From an uncultured Acetatifactor sp. (GTDB taxonomy: Bacteria > Bacillota > Clostridia > Lachnospirales > Lachnospiraceae): a DNA stretch of 13,310 nt. This document shows, piece by piece, positions 6,264-12,645 of this stretch. The notes beneath the pieces are model-generated. The model did no database searches and had not been told where the DNA came from. It saw nothing but the letters and a program-made list of their open reading frames with translations. Where the stretch lies: contig CAJTPH010000013.1 in NCBI GenBank assembly GCA_910578215.1, positions 1-13,310 of the forward strand, read 5' to 3'. Position numbers and translations under genes: made by a program. Each line of letters starts with the position of its first letter. Position 1 is the first letter of the stretch.

Positions 6264-7091
6264 TTATTCCGGTATAAAGCTGTCGAAAATAAAAATGTCA
6301 AAATGCTTTCTCGCCGCCCTCAGCTGCTCCTGGCTCTTGATGGTCCACGCCGCAGCCGTACTGCCGAACAGCCCCCGGCAGAAGCGTCTGGACAGCACCT
6401 TGGGATATTGGTGGTTGTACGCGATAAAGTCCGGCTTTGCCAGCCAGTTAAACAGAAGGTATTCCAGAAAAAAGCAGAACGGATTCTTAAACTTTTCCCT
6501 CTGCTTTAAAAACGCATCCGACAGCTGTCCTCTCACAACGCCTTTTCTGTGCCTGCGATACCAGAACACGGCAAGGGGATGAAAGGATTCGATACAGTAC
6601 ATTCCCTTGTATTTGGCAAGCAGCCTGTCCCCGGCGCTGCAGACGGCGGTATTAAGCTTTTCTATCTTGAGCTCCACAATCAGGGGCACGCGTCCGTCTA
6701 CCAGCTTAAGAACATCCTCAAATCTGGGTATCCGCTCCTGAGAATCACAAAGCCTGAAGTTCTGCAGCTCGTGATATGTATAGTCGCTGATTTTACCCTC
6801 TCTGCGGCAGATTCTTTTCAGTGTGAAATCATGAAACACCACCGGCACTCTGTCCTTGGTCATCTGGACATCCAGCTCAATGCCATAGCCTGCCTCCACC
6901 GCCCTGGAAAAGGCCCTGAGGGAGTTCTCGGGGGCCTCCGTTGCATTGTCGTGCAGGCCCCGATGGGCATACAGCCATTTTTTAAAGGGCGTCATGTCCG
7001 GCTTTCCGGAAACCCTGGGCATAATCATCAGCAGGTACAATATAAACAGGGCAAGAGCCCCGATTGCGATCGTGGTTAAAATCGTCAGCAT
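6264..7091 (-). CDS. Membrane-anchored glycerophosphodiester phosphodiesterase
   Basis: 275 aa. Hydrolyses glycerophosphodiesters to glycerol 3-phosphate and an alcohol; related enzymes also act on glycerol-phosphate polymers. Residues 5-24 are one hydrophobic N-terminal segment (anchor), so the catalytic domain is probably outside the membrane or held at it. Catalytic and metal residues of the GDPD/UgpQ family are present: His43-Arg44 (YAHRG), Glu72 and Asp74 (IELDV), His87 (VVFHD) and Glu140 (VELK). I choose the ATG at 7091 because AAAGGGAG lies about 12 nt upstream; the frame is open back to a GTG at 7142 with no such site. A good promoter lies at 7178-7206. It is the first gene of the minus-strand pair with the mannosyltransferase. 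Confidence 0.93.
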   Translation of the reverse strand: MLTILTTIAIGALALFILYLLMIMPRVSGKPDMTPFKKWLYAHRGLHDNATEAPENSLRAFSRAVEAGYGIELDVQMTKDRVPVVFHDFTLKRICRREGKISDYTYHELQNFRLCDSQERIPRFEDVLKLVDGRVPLIVELKIEKLNTAVCSAGDRLLAKYKGMYCIESFHPLAVFWYRRHRKGVVRGQLSDAFLKQREKFKNPFCFFLEYLLFNWLAKPDFIAYNHQYPKVLSRRFCRGLFGSTAAAWTIKSQEQLRAARKHFDIFIFDSFIPE

Positions 7092-7177
7092 AAAAATCCA
7101 ACTCCCTTTTCGGAAAAATGCTTCCATTGCAAAAAACAGCACTCTATTTCTGTCAGCAGCAATATAAAAGCATGCTT

Positions 7178-7206
7178 ATTATAGCATTCATAAACGTGAA
7201 ACTCAA
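7178..7206 (-). promoter_or_regulatory. Promoter of the glycerophosphodiester phosphodiesterase gene
   Basis: On the minus strand TTGAGT (7201-7206, 4 of 6) and TATAAT (7178-7183, 6 of 6) are exactly 17 bp apart. The leader to the ATG at 7091 would be about 80 nt. Confidence 0.7.
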
Positions 7207-7222
7207 TACTGATTTGTATTGA
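7203..7222. promoter_or_regulatory. Operator-like inverted repeat between the divergent promoters
   Basis: TCAATAC (7203-7209) and GTATTGA (7216-7222) are exact reverse complements around a 6-bp spacer. The left arm covers four bases of the phosphodiesterase -35 box (7201-7206) and the right arm covers four bases of the ABC-F gene -35 box (7219-7224). A dimeric repressor bound here would block both promoters. Confidence 0.5.
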
Positions 7223-7246
7223 AATATTTCTGCTTTTATGTATAAT
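7219..7246 (+). promoter_or_regulatory. Promoter of the ABC-F gene
   Basis: TTGAAA (7219-7224, 5 of 6) and TATAAT (7241-7246, 6 of 6) are 16 bp apart. It leaves a leader of about 140 nt before the ATG at 7392. Confidence 0.7.
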
Positions 7247-7301
7247 AGTAAAAGCGACTGTAAAAAAGTACCGGCATCAGTAAAATAAGGAAAAGAAAAG
7301 A

Positions 7302-7369
7302 TCCCGCGGCAGCTGTCAATGCGGCAAAGAAACCGGCGTTTCCGCCCGCCCCCTTGCCCGCGGGAATAA
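7302..7369 (+). promoter_or_regulatory. Structured GC-rich leader with a possible 16-codon upstream ORF, ahead of the ABC-F gene
   Basis: TCCCGCGG (7302-7309) and CCGCGGGA (7358-7365) form a perfect 8-bp stem enclosing about 48 nt, within which GAAAC-CGGC-GTTTC (7329-7342) makes a small hairpin. An ATG at 7319 opens MRQRNRRFRPPPCPRE and stops at 7367-7369, 22 bp before the ABC-F ATG. The peptide is Arg-rich and has three consecutive prolines, a sequence type that slows ribosomes. There is no good ribosome-binding site directly ahead of this ATG, so its translation is uncertain. The real gene's ribosome-binding site is GGGAGG at 7378-7383. Confidence 0.4.
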
Positions 7370-7391
7370 AGCTCACAGGGAGGTAATAAGA

Positions 7392-9029
7392 ATGATAAGC
7401 GCAAATAACGTGACATACAGAGTGGGAAAAAAAGCGCTCTTTGAGGATGTAAACATCAAATTTACCGAAGGAAACTGTTATGGTCTGATCGGCGCGAACG
7501 GCGCCGGAAAATCCACCTTTTTGAAAATTCTCTCGGGAAAGCTTGAGACCACCAGCGGCGATATCGCCATCACGCCCGGGCAGCGTCTGTCCGTTCTGGA
7601 GCAGGACCACTTCAAATACGATGACTTCGTGGTTATGGACACCGTTATCATGGGCAATGAGCGTCTGTACCAGATCATGAAGGAAAAGGACGCCATTTAC
7701 GCCAAGGAAGATTTTTCCGACGAGGACGGCATCCGCGCCAGCGAGCTTGAAGCGGAATTCGCGGAGATGGACGGCTGGGAGGCAGAGTCAAACGCCGCCA
7801 TGCTGTTAAACGGCCTGGGCATCGACACCTCTCTCCACTATGCCGTCATGAGAGATCTGGACGGCAGTATGAAGGTGAAGGTACTGTTGGCGAAGGCGCT
7901 GTTCGGAAATCCTGACATCCTGCTTCTGGACGAGCCCACCAACCATCTGGACCTGGACGCCATCGACTGGCTTGAAAATTTCCTGATCGACTTTGAAAAT
8001 ACGGTCATCGTAGTATCCCACGACCGTTATTTTCTGAATAAGGTCTGCACCCACACCGCCGACATCGACTATGGCAAAATACAGCTTTATGCCGGCAATT
8101 ATGATTTCTGGTATGAGTCCAGCCAGCTGCTCGTAAGGCAGATGAAGGAGGCAAACAAGAAGAAGGAAGAAAAGATCAAGGAGCTGCAGGAATTTATCTC
8201 CCGCTTCTCCGCAAACGCTTCCAAGTCCAAGCAGGCGACCTCCAGAAAGCGCGCCCTGGAAAAAATTGAACTGGACGAGATCAAGCCCTCCAGCCGTAAA
8301 TACCCCTACATCGATTTCCGCCCTGACAGGGAGATCGGCAACGAGGTGCTCACAGTGGAGCATTTGTCCAAGACGCTGAACGGCGAAAAGCTGCTGGACG
8401 ACATTTCCTTCACTGTGGGACACGATGACAAGATCGCCTTTGTTGGAAGCTGTGAGCTTGCCAAGACCACTCTGTTCCAGATCCTCATGGGAGAGCTGGA
8501 GCCGGACGAGGGCACCGTAAAGTGGGGCGTCACCACCTCCCAGGCATATTTCCCCAGAGACAATACCTCCGAGTTTGACAACGACCTGACCATCGTGGAC
8601 TGGCTGACCGGCTACTCTCCCGTCAAGGATGTGACCTACGTAAGAGGCTTTCTGGGACGCATGCTGTTTGCGGGCGAGGACGGCGTCAAGAAGGTAAAGA
8701 TTCTGTCCGGCGGCGAGAAGGTGCGCTGCCTGCTCTCCAAGATGATGATAAGCGGTGCAAACTGTCTTATTTTTGACGAGCCTACAAACCATCTGGATAT
8801 GGAGTCCATCACGGCGCTGAACAACGGACTGATCAAGTTTCCCGGAATCGCCCTTTTCTCCTGCCATGACCATCAGTTTGTCCAGACCACCGCTAACCGG
8901 ATCATGGAAATACTGCCGGGGGGCCGCATGATCGACAAGATCACCACCTACGACGAATATCTGGAAAGCGATGAAATGGCAAGAAAGAGAACCGTCTTTA
9001 CCGCAAACAAGGAAGAAGACGAGGATTAG
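7392..9029 (+). CDS. ykpA: ABC-F family ATPase, YkpA/YbiT type
   Basis: 545 aa, soluble, two ATP-binding cassettes and no membrane segments, as in ribosome-associated ABC-F proteins that act on translation. It closely resembles B. subtilis YkpA. First cassette: Walker A GANGAGKST (34-42), signature degenerate as LDGSMK (156-161, normally LSGGE), Walker B LLLDEPTN (177-184), switch His in SHD (209-211). Linker: charged helices about 241-300 with FSANASKSKQATSRK (272-286). Second cassette: Walker A degenerate as GSCELAKTT (352-360), intact LSGGEK (438-443), FDEPTN (461-466) and CHDH (491-494). Degeneration at these same two places is also seen in YkpA, so the composite site is probably normal for the clade; the Met in place of the signature Glu is further from consensus. 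GGGAGG lies about 8 nt before the ATG. It is probably cotranscribed with the PHP gene 75 bp downstream. The exact target is unknown. Confidence 0.95.
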   Translation: MISANNVTYRVGKKALFEDVNIKFTEGNCYGLIGANGAGKSTFLKILSGKLETTSGDIAITPGQRLSVLEQDHFKYDDFVVMDTVIMGNERLYQIMKEKDAIYAKEDFSDEDGIRASELEAEFAEMDGWEAESNAAMLLNGLGIDTSLHYAVMRDLDGSMKVKVLLAKALFGNPDILLLDEPTNHLDLDAIDWLENFLIDFENTVIVVSHDRYFLNKVCTHTADIDYGKIQLYAGNYDFWYESSQLLVRQMKEANKKKEEKIKELQEFISRFSANASKSKQATSRKRALEKIELDEIKPSSRKYPYIDFRPDREIGNEVLTVEHLSKTLNGEKLLDDISFTVGHDDKIAFVGSCELAKTTLFQILMGELEPDEGTVKWGVTTSQAYFPRDNTSEFDNDLTIVDWLTGYSPVKDVTYVRGFLGRMLFAGEDGVKKVKILSGGEKVRCLLSKMMISGANCLIFDEPTNHLDMESITALNNGLIKFPGIALFSCHDHQFVQTTANRIMEILPGGRMIDKITTYDEYLESDEMARKRTVFTANKEEDED

Positions 9030-9104
9030 ATTGCAGGGCAGGAAAAGCTCCTTCCCCTGTTCCCACGCCGGGCATTGCCTTAAGGCAGAAAGGCAGGATT
9101 TCAA

Positions 9105-9926
9105 ATGAAAGCTGTAGATCTACACGTTCACTCCAACCGCTCGGACGGCACCCTCACTCCCTCTGGTCTGGTGGATTACGCTATGGAAAAGGGGCTTGCC
9201 GCCTTTGCCCTCACAGATCATGACACCGTAGAGGGACTGGACGATGCCATTGCTTATGCGGACAGGCTCCGTCAGGAATACGCTTCTGCGCCGCCGGAAA
9301 CGGACTCCGGTAAAAACGACGCACAGCGGCCCTCTCCGGTTCCCGAAGTGATTCCCGGCATTGAATTTTCCACGGAGTATCTGGGGCAGGATGTGCATGT
9401 GCTGGGGCTTTACATCGATCATCACAGCAGGCCCTTTGCCTCAAGGCTGCAGGGCTTTGTGGATTCGAGAGAGGAGCGCAACCGCAAAATGTGCCGGCTG
9501 CTTACGGAGGGCGGTATCCCCGTATCCTATGAATCCCTTATGGAAGAATTTCCGGGCTCCGTCATCACCAGGGCCCATTATGCCAAATATATGCTGAATC
9601 ACGGCTACATCAAGAGCTTGAAGGAGGCGTTTGAACGCTATGTGGGCGACCGCTGCCCCTATTATGTCCCCAGGGAAAAGGTAACTCCCGCACAGGCGGT
9701 TGAGCTGATCCTGCAGGCAGGGGGCACTCCCATTCTCGCCCACCCTGTCCTCTATCGCATGAGTGACAGAAGGCTGGACAAGCTGGTCTGCGAGCTGAAG
9801 GACGCCGGACTGGCAGGGCTTGAAGCCATCTACAGCACCTACGCCCCCCATGAGGAGCGGCAGATGCGGGCGCTTGCCGCCAAGTACCGCAATTGCCTGA
9901 ATGAGGACGAGAAAGAGCATTTCTGA
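9105..9926 (+). CDS. PHP-domain phosphoesterase (RNase AM/YciV type), truncated and probably inactive
   Basis: 273 aa. The intact family consists of metal-dependent nucleases/phosphatases such as RNase AM and 3',5'-nucleoside bisphosphate phosphatase. Metal-site motifs are present: HVH (His7, His9), Asp14, TDHD (His39), GIEFS (Glu87), VHVLGL (His98), RAH (His157) and AHP (His212). The family should then continue after the AAKY (near 255-258) with a conserved SGGSDFHG-like motif giving the last Asp and His ligands. Here that stretch reads RNCLNEDEKEHF and then TGA (9924-9926). Past the TGA the same frame resumes the family C-terminus (LGTGYGKLFVPYEIL). So the last metal-binding motif has been replaced or scrambled and interrupted. 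The start ATG has GGCAGGA about 9 nt upstream. No terminator separates it from the ABC-F gene. Confidence 0.85.
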   Translation: MKAVDLHVHSNRSDGTLTPSGLVDYAMEKGLAAFALTDHDTVEGLDDAIAYADRLRQEYASAPPETDSGKNDAQRPSPVPEVIPGIEFSTEYLGQDVHVLGLYIDHHSRPFASRLQGFVDSREERNRKMCRLLTEGGIPVSYESLMEEFPGSVITRAHYAKYMLNHGYIKSLKEAFERYVGDRCPYYVPREKVTPAQAVELILQAGGTPILAHPVLYRMSDRRLDKLVCELKDAGLAGLEAIYSTYAPHEERQMRALAAKYRNCLNEDEKEHF

Positions 9927-10040
9927 AAAAAATCCGCGAATATGGAGGATTATCTGGGGACCGGGTACGGGAAGCTGTTTGTGCCTTATGAAATTTTGGA
10001 CAATATAAAAAAGCGCCGGCAGGCGCAGCAAATCGAATAG
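9927..10040 (+). pseudogene. Separated 3' end of the PHP-domain gene
   Basis: Directly after the TGA at 9924-9926 and in the same frame, about 37 codons continue to TAG 10038-10040. They read KKSANMEDY, then LGTGYGKLFVPYEILDNIKK, which is the normal C-terminus of this PHP family. Without the TGA the protein would be about 311 aa. The segment has no ribosome-binding site that would make it a separate gene. Confidence 0.75.
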
Positions 10041-10044
10041 CAGG

Positions 10045-10088
10045 TATAAATAATGCTGTCGCACTGCTTTTCTCCAGTGCGGCAGCAT
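10045..10088 (-). terminator. Strong hairpin between the convergent PHP gene and the small acidic-protein gene
   Basis: Arms 10053-10066 and 10075-10088 can form 14 pairs with an 8-nt loop. On the plus strand the odd position is a U-G pair but only A-rich sequence follows; on the minus strand it is a C-A mismatch but an ATTATTTATA tail follows. It lies 5 bp past the stop of the minus-strand gene at 10094 and 12 bp past the TAG of the plus-strand PHP remnant, so it may serve both directions imperfectly. Confidence 0.6.
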
Positions 10089-10093
10089 AAAAA

Positions 10094-10357
10094 TCAGCCT
10101 TCCACAATCAGATATCTTCCGTCGCCGATGTCGAACACTTCATCCGCATCCAGAATCTCGTCGCCCATGGCGCCCTCAACGTCAATACCCTCCTCCTCAA
10201 AGTATTCTACTACTTCCTTCACGGAATTGACTACAACCGCCATGCATTCCTCCAAAAATTCCTCTGCTTCTTCCAATGTCTTCGCTACCTTCTCAGGAAA
10301 AAGCTGAAGCTGGTTCTTCAAAAAGCACTCCAACACATCTTCGTCGAATTCATGCAT
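10094..10357 (-). CDS. Small acidic protein of unknown function
   Basis: 87 aa, strongly acidic (many Asp and Glu), predicted mostly helical with a beta-like end (DIGDGRYLIVEG). The segment EEAEEFLEECMAVVVNSVKEVVEYFEEEGIDVEG looks like two amphipathic helices. I recall similar conserved hypothetical proteins in Lachnospiraceae but know no function. The ATG at 10357 is preceded by AAGGTG at good spacing. It has its own near-consensus promoter at 10430-10458 and a strong hairpin after its stop, so it appears to be a single-gene transcript. It contains one Cys-rich-free helical core with cysteines only at 11 and 38, so a metal site is not evident. Confidence 0.85.
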   Translation of the reverse strand: MHEFDEDVLECFLKNQLQLFPEKVAKTLEEAEEFLEECMAVVVNSVKEVVEYFEEEGIDVEGAMGDEILDADEVFDIGDGRYLIVEG

Positions 10358-10429
10358 TTTTCCACACCTTCCTTTACCAAAACAGTCTCAAATATTCGCT
10401 TTAAATGCCTTACGCATCTCTGTGGAATT

Positions 10430-10458
10430 ATCATAATATGATTATATTCCCATGTCAA
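10430..10458 (-). promoter_or_regulatory. Near-consensus promoter of the small acidic-protein gene
   Basis: On the minus strand TTGACA (10453-10458, 6 of 6) and TATGAT (10430-10435, 5 of 6) are 17 bp apart. The leader to the ATG at 10357 is about 65 nt. Confidence 0.75.
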
Positions 10459-10494
10459 TACCATATGGCAAGAAAATAAAAATGCCACAGCAGT

Positions 10495-10547
10495 ACCGTC
10501 ATAAAAGAATACGCACATGGCTCATGAAGGCTGAACCGTCATAAAAG
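10495..10547. repeat. Two copies of a 13-bp direct repeat downstream of the HAD gene
   Basis: ACCGTCATAAAAG occurs at 10495-10507 and again at 10535-10547, starting exactly 40 bp apart. The second copy runs into a 7-bp hairpin (10542-10548 with 10552-10558) that overlaps the stop codon of the HAD gene. No coding sequence is seen in the 10358-10555 interval. Confidence 0.5.
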
Positions 10548-10555
10548 CAGCGCTT

Positions 10556-11224
10556 TTAAAGATATTCCAGAAGCTCCATGGGATGCCTGATCAGGGCATC
10601 CGCGCCGCCCTCCAGCAATTCCCCGCGCTCTCTGAAGCCCCACAGGGCGCCCACGGTGAAAGCGCCTGCCCCCTTTCCCGTCCTCATATCCGTGGCGGTA
10701 TCTCCCAGGTATAAAATATCCTCCGGAGTCATTTCCCATTCCTTCAAAATCAAAAATACCCCCTCCGGGCTGGGCTTAATGGCAATGCCTTCCGTCTGTC
10801 CCTGAATTTTGTCAAAACAGTCTTTTCCGAAAAGCGTCTCGATCACATTGACGGTATTCGCGTGAGGCTTGTTTGACAGCACGGCAAGCCTCACGCCCCG
10901 CTCCTTCAGCGCCGCCAGAAGCTCCCTGACGCCGTCGTAAGGCTTCACCTGATACATGCAGTATTCCTTGAAAATCTCCGTATAACGCTCAAAGGCGTCC
11001 TCAAAATGGGCAAGCTCTCTGTCCCCTCCCGCCGTGAGCGCACGCTTCACAAGGTTTGCCGCTCCGTCTCCCACAAAATATTTATACTGCTTCTCGGTAA
11101 ACGGCCCATAGCCAAACTCTCCCAGCGCCTTATCCCCGCTGTACTTGATGCTCGCTATGGAATCGGACAGTGTCCCGTCCAGGTCAAATATGACAGCTTT
11201 TTTTGTACTCAATGTTCCAGCCAC
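10556..11224 (-). CDS. HAD-family hydrolase, phosphoglycolate phosphatase (Gph)-like
   Basis: 222 aa, cytoplasmic HAD phosphatase of the Gph/PGMB subfamily with an alpha-helical cap. Motif I is DLDGT (nucleophile Asp14, acid/base Asp16), motif II is Ser117 in LSNKP, motif III is Lys150 in IKPSP, motif IV is GDTATD (Asp175, Asp179). The cap lies at about 20-90. The natural substrate cannot be told from sequence; phosphoglycolate or another small phosphate ester is likely. Start: GTG at 11224, with AGGAGG at a 7-nt spacing inside the end of maf. The gene therefore overlaps maf by 16 bp and is translationally coupled. A TTG at 11212 overlapping the maf stop is an alternative giving 218 aa. Confidence 0.92.
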   Translation of the reverse strand: MAGTLSTKKAVIFDLDGTLSDSIASIKYSGDKALGEFGYGPFTEKQYKYFVGDGAANLVKRALTAGGDRELAHFEDAFERYTEIFKEYCMYQVKPYDGVRELLAALKERGVRLAVLSNKPHANTVNVIETLFGKDCFDKIQGQTEGIAIKPSPEGVFLILKEWEMTPEDILYLGDTATDMRTGKGAGAFTVGALWGFRERGELLEGGADALIRHPMELLEYL

Positions 11225-11823
11225 TCCCTCGCCTCCTGATAGAGCCTGCCCACGGGCAGCCCCACCACATTATTATAGTCTCCTTCAATTCCCTTGATAT
11301 ATCTGGCGCAAAAGCCCTGTATGCCGTAAGCGCCCGCCTTGTCCATGCAGTCGCCGGTGGAGACGTAATCGGAAATCTCCCTCCCGCTCATGGGATAAAA
11401 TGTCACTCTTGTAGTATCGTGAAAGGTCCTGCGCTGCACTCCCTCCGGGTTTTTATACAGCAGGGTAACCCCCGTATAGACCTCATGGGTATTGCCCGCA
11501 AGCAGGGACAGCATCCTTGCCGCCTCGTCCGCGCAGGAGGGCTTGCCCAGAATACGGTCTCCCACGGCCACCACCGTGTCCGATCCAATGACCAGCACCT
11601 CCCCAGCGGCTTCCCCGTCGGAGGCGGGTACTGCCTTCGCAGTCTCCTCAAGCTGCGCCAGCACCGCCTCCGCCTTCCGGCAGGAAAGCTCCTCCACAAC
11701 AAGAGGCGCATTTGTCTGTGTTATGTTCTCATCCACCCGGCTGACCATAACCTCAAAGTCAAGCCCGATCTGTGCCAGCAGCTCCCTCCGCCTGGGAGAT
11801 GCCGAAGCAAGTATTATTTTCAT
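11209..11823 (-). CDS. maf: Maf-family nucleotide pyrophosphatase
   Basis: 204 aa. Maf proteins hydrolyse nucleoside triphosphates, including modified or non-canonical ones (dTTP/UTP in one subfamily), to monophosphate and pyrophosphate, and are thought to clean the nucleotide pool. Seen: SASPRRRELL (7-16), the central GSDTVV (80-85) with the catalytic Asp82, ILGKP (91-95), HEVYTG (113-118), DKAGAYGIQG (161-170) and the C-terminal EGDYNNVVGLP (180-190). Full family length. The ATG at 11823 is preceded by AGAGGGGTG. The gene follows the ThyX-resembling gene by 61 bp and overlaps the HAD gene, so the three form an operon, probably with ppk1 upstream. Confidence 0.97.
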   Translation of the reverse strand: MKIILASASPRRRELLAQIGLDFEVMVSRVDENITQTNAPLVVEELSCRKAEAVLAQLEETAKAVPASDGEAAGEVLVIGSDTVVAVGDRILGKPSCADEAARMLSLLAGNTHEVYTGVTLLYKNPEGVQRRTFHDTTRVTFYPMSGREISDYVSTGDCMDKAGAYGIQGFCARYIKGIEGDYNNVVGLPVGRLYQEAREWLEH

Positions 11824-11838
11824 ACTTACACCCCTCTG

Positions 11839-11852
11839 TGCGCTTTAGCGCA
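11839..11852 (-). other. Small hairpin immediately ahead of the maf ribosome-binding site
   Basis: TGCGC-TTTA-GCGCA is a perfect 5-bp stem with a 4-nt loop, next to the AGAGGGGTG ribosome-binding site of maf. Similar leader wording stands before the gene that starts at 12586 (12590-12618). Confidence 0.35.
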
Positions 11853-11884
11853 TATTTTATTCAATATTCCTCACAATCAAAGGC

Positions 11885-12586
11885 TCAGAGCCTCTCCTCA
11901 TTTCCCTCATAGCAGATCAGCTCTGCGGCGTAGGGCAGGGTTTCCACCCATCTGCAGAAGGTATCCACCCATTCCTCGGAAAGACGGTGGTTTCTCCTCT
12001 GAAAATACTCGTTTCTCAATTCCTCGTAATTGGTGTCAAGGGTTCGCATCTGCAGGAAGCCCTCCGGGAGAAGCCTCTTTGCCCTGACCAGCAGCCTTGT
12101 CTGCTCCTCATAATTCCTGGTGCCCTTATATTCCTGTCTCAGCCTCTCCAGCCTCTCCACCACCATATCGAGAACGTCCCGGTCCTCCTCACAGTACACA
12201 AACAGCTCCCCGGTAATAGGATTGGGATTGTTCAGCAGCTTGTGCATGGTCGAGCAGCTGTTTTTTACGTTAAAATGATAGGTGTCTTCTTCGCTCCACC
12301 AATATCTGGGCATATTCACATCAGCGGACACATGTATCATTCTTAAGAACTTACGGTGCTCGCCGCCGGCAATAATCAGGCGCTTTGCCAGGCCCAAATC
12401 GTTTTCGCCTATAAAAAACGGATTGCCGCCGCCCGCATTGTCCTCCTCTGCCGAAGGGGTGACGCCTGCTCTCGCATCCCATGCGTCAGAATAATGGCTG
12501 TCCGCCTTCTCCCAGCTGTTCAAGGGATTTCTCATCCCGCGCAAAGCATGTTTAAATCCCCAGACCTCCGTGTTTGTTATTTCCAT
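11885..12586 (-). CDS. Uncharacterised protein with distant resemblance to ThyX-type thymidylate synthase
   Basis: 233 aa, soluble, no signal peptide. I recall related hypothetical proteins in Firmicutes and their phages with the same wording: GFKHALRGMRNPLNSWEKADS (10-30, trimmed family motif RGMRNPxxSWxKxDS), LAKRLIIAGGEHRKFLRMI (66-84), PRYWWSEEDTYHF (93-105), NSCSTMHKL (109-117) and LPEGFLQMRTLDTNYEELRNEYFQRR near 173-198. The order H-x(3)-LR, aromatic-rich PRYWW, an Asn-x-LRN-x(4)-R segment and a downstream EEW recalls the layout of flavin-dependent ThyX, but the RHR-x(2)-S motif is not intact, so it may bind nucleotide or flavin without being a thymidylate synthase. I choose ATG 12586 (MEITNTEVW) because AGGAGG lies 8 nt upstream; the frame is open to 12625. 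It lies between ppk1 and maf on the same strand. Confidence 0.85.
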   Translation of the reverse strand: MEITNTEVWGFKHALRGMRNPLNSWEKADSHYSDAWDARAGVTPSAEEDNAGGGNPFFIGENDLGLAKRLIIAGGEHRKFLRMIHVSADVNMPRYWWSEEDTYHFNVKNSCSTMHKLLNNPNPITGELFVYCEEDRDVLDMVVERLERLRQEYKGTRNYEEQTRLLVRAKRLLPEGFLQMRTLDTNYEELRNEYFQRRNHRLSEEWVDTFCRWVETLPYAAELICYEGNEERL

Positions 12587-12645
12587 GTTCATACCCTCCT
12601 GCGTGCTTTGGCATATTTCAATCATTTTTTAAGTTATTTACCGGC

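Noticed and set aside
9076..9087. 12-bp perfect palindrome TGCCTTAAGGCA ahead of the PHP gene
   Set aside because: Several such palindromes are expected by chance in 13 kb and no promoter boxes adjoin it.
7806..9104. Minus-strand open frame of 432 codons
   Set aside because: Antisense to the ABC-F gene, which carries all cassette motifs on the plus strand.
9924..9926. In-frame TGA as a selenocysteine codon or programmed frameshift in the PHP gene
   Set aside because: The conserved motif itself is missing around the TGA, no convincing SECIS-like hairpin was seen right after it, and the neighbouring A-run alone does not restore the family sequence.
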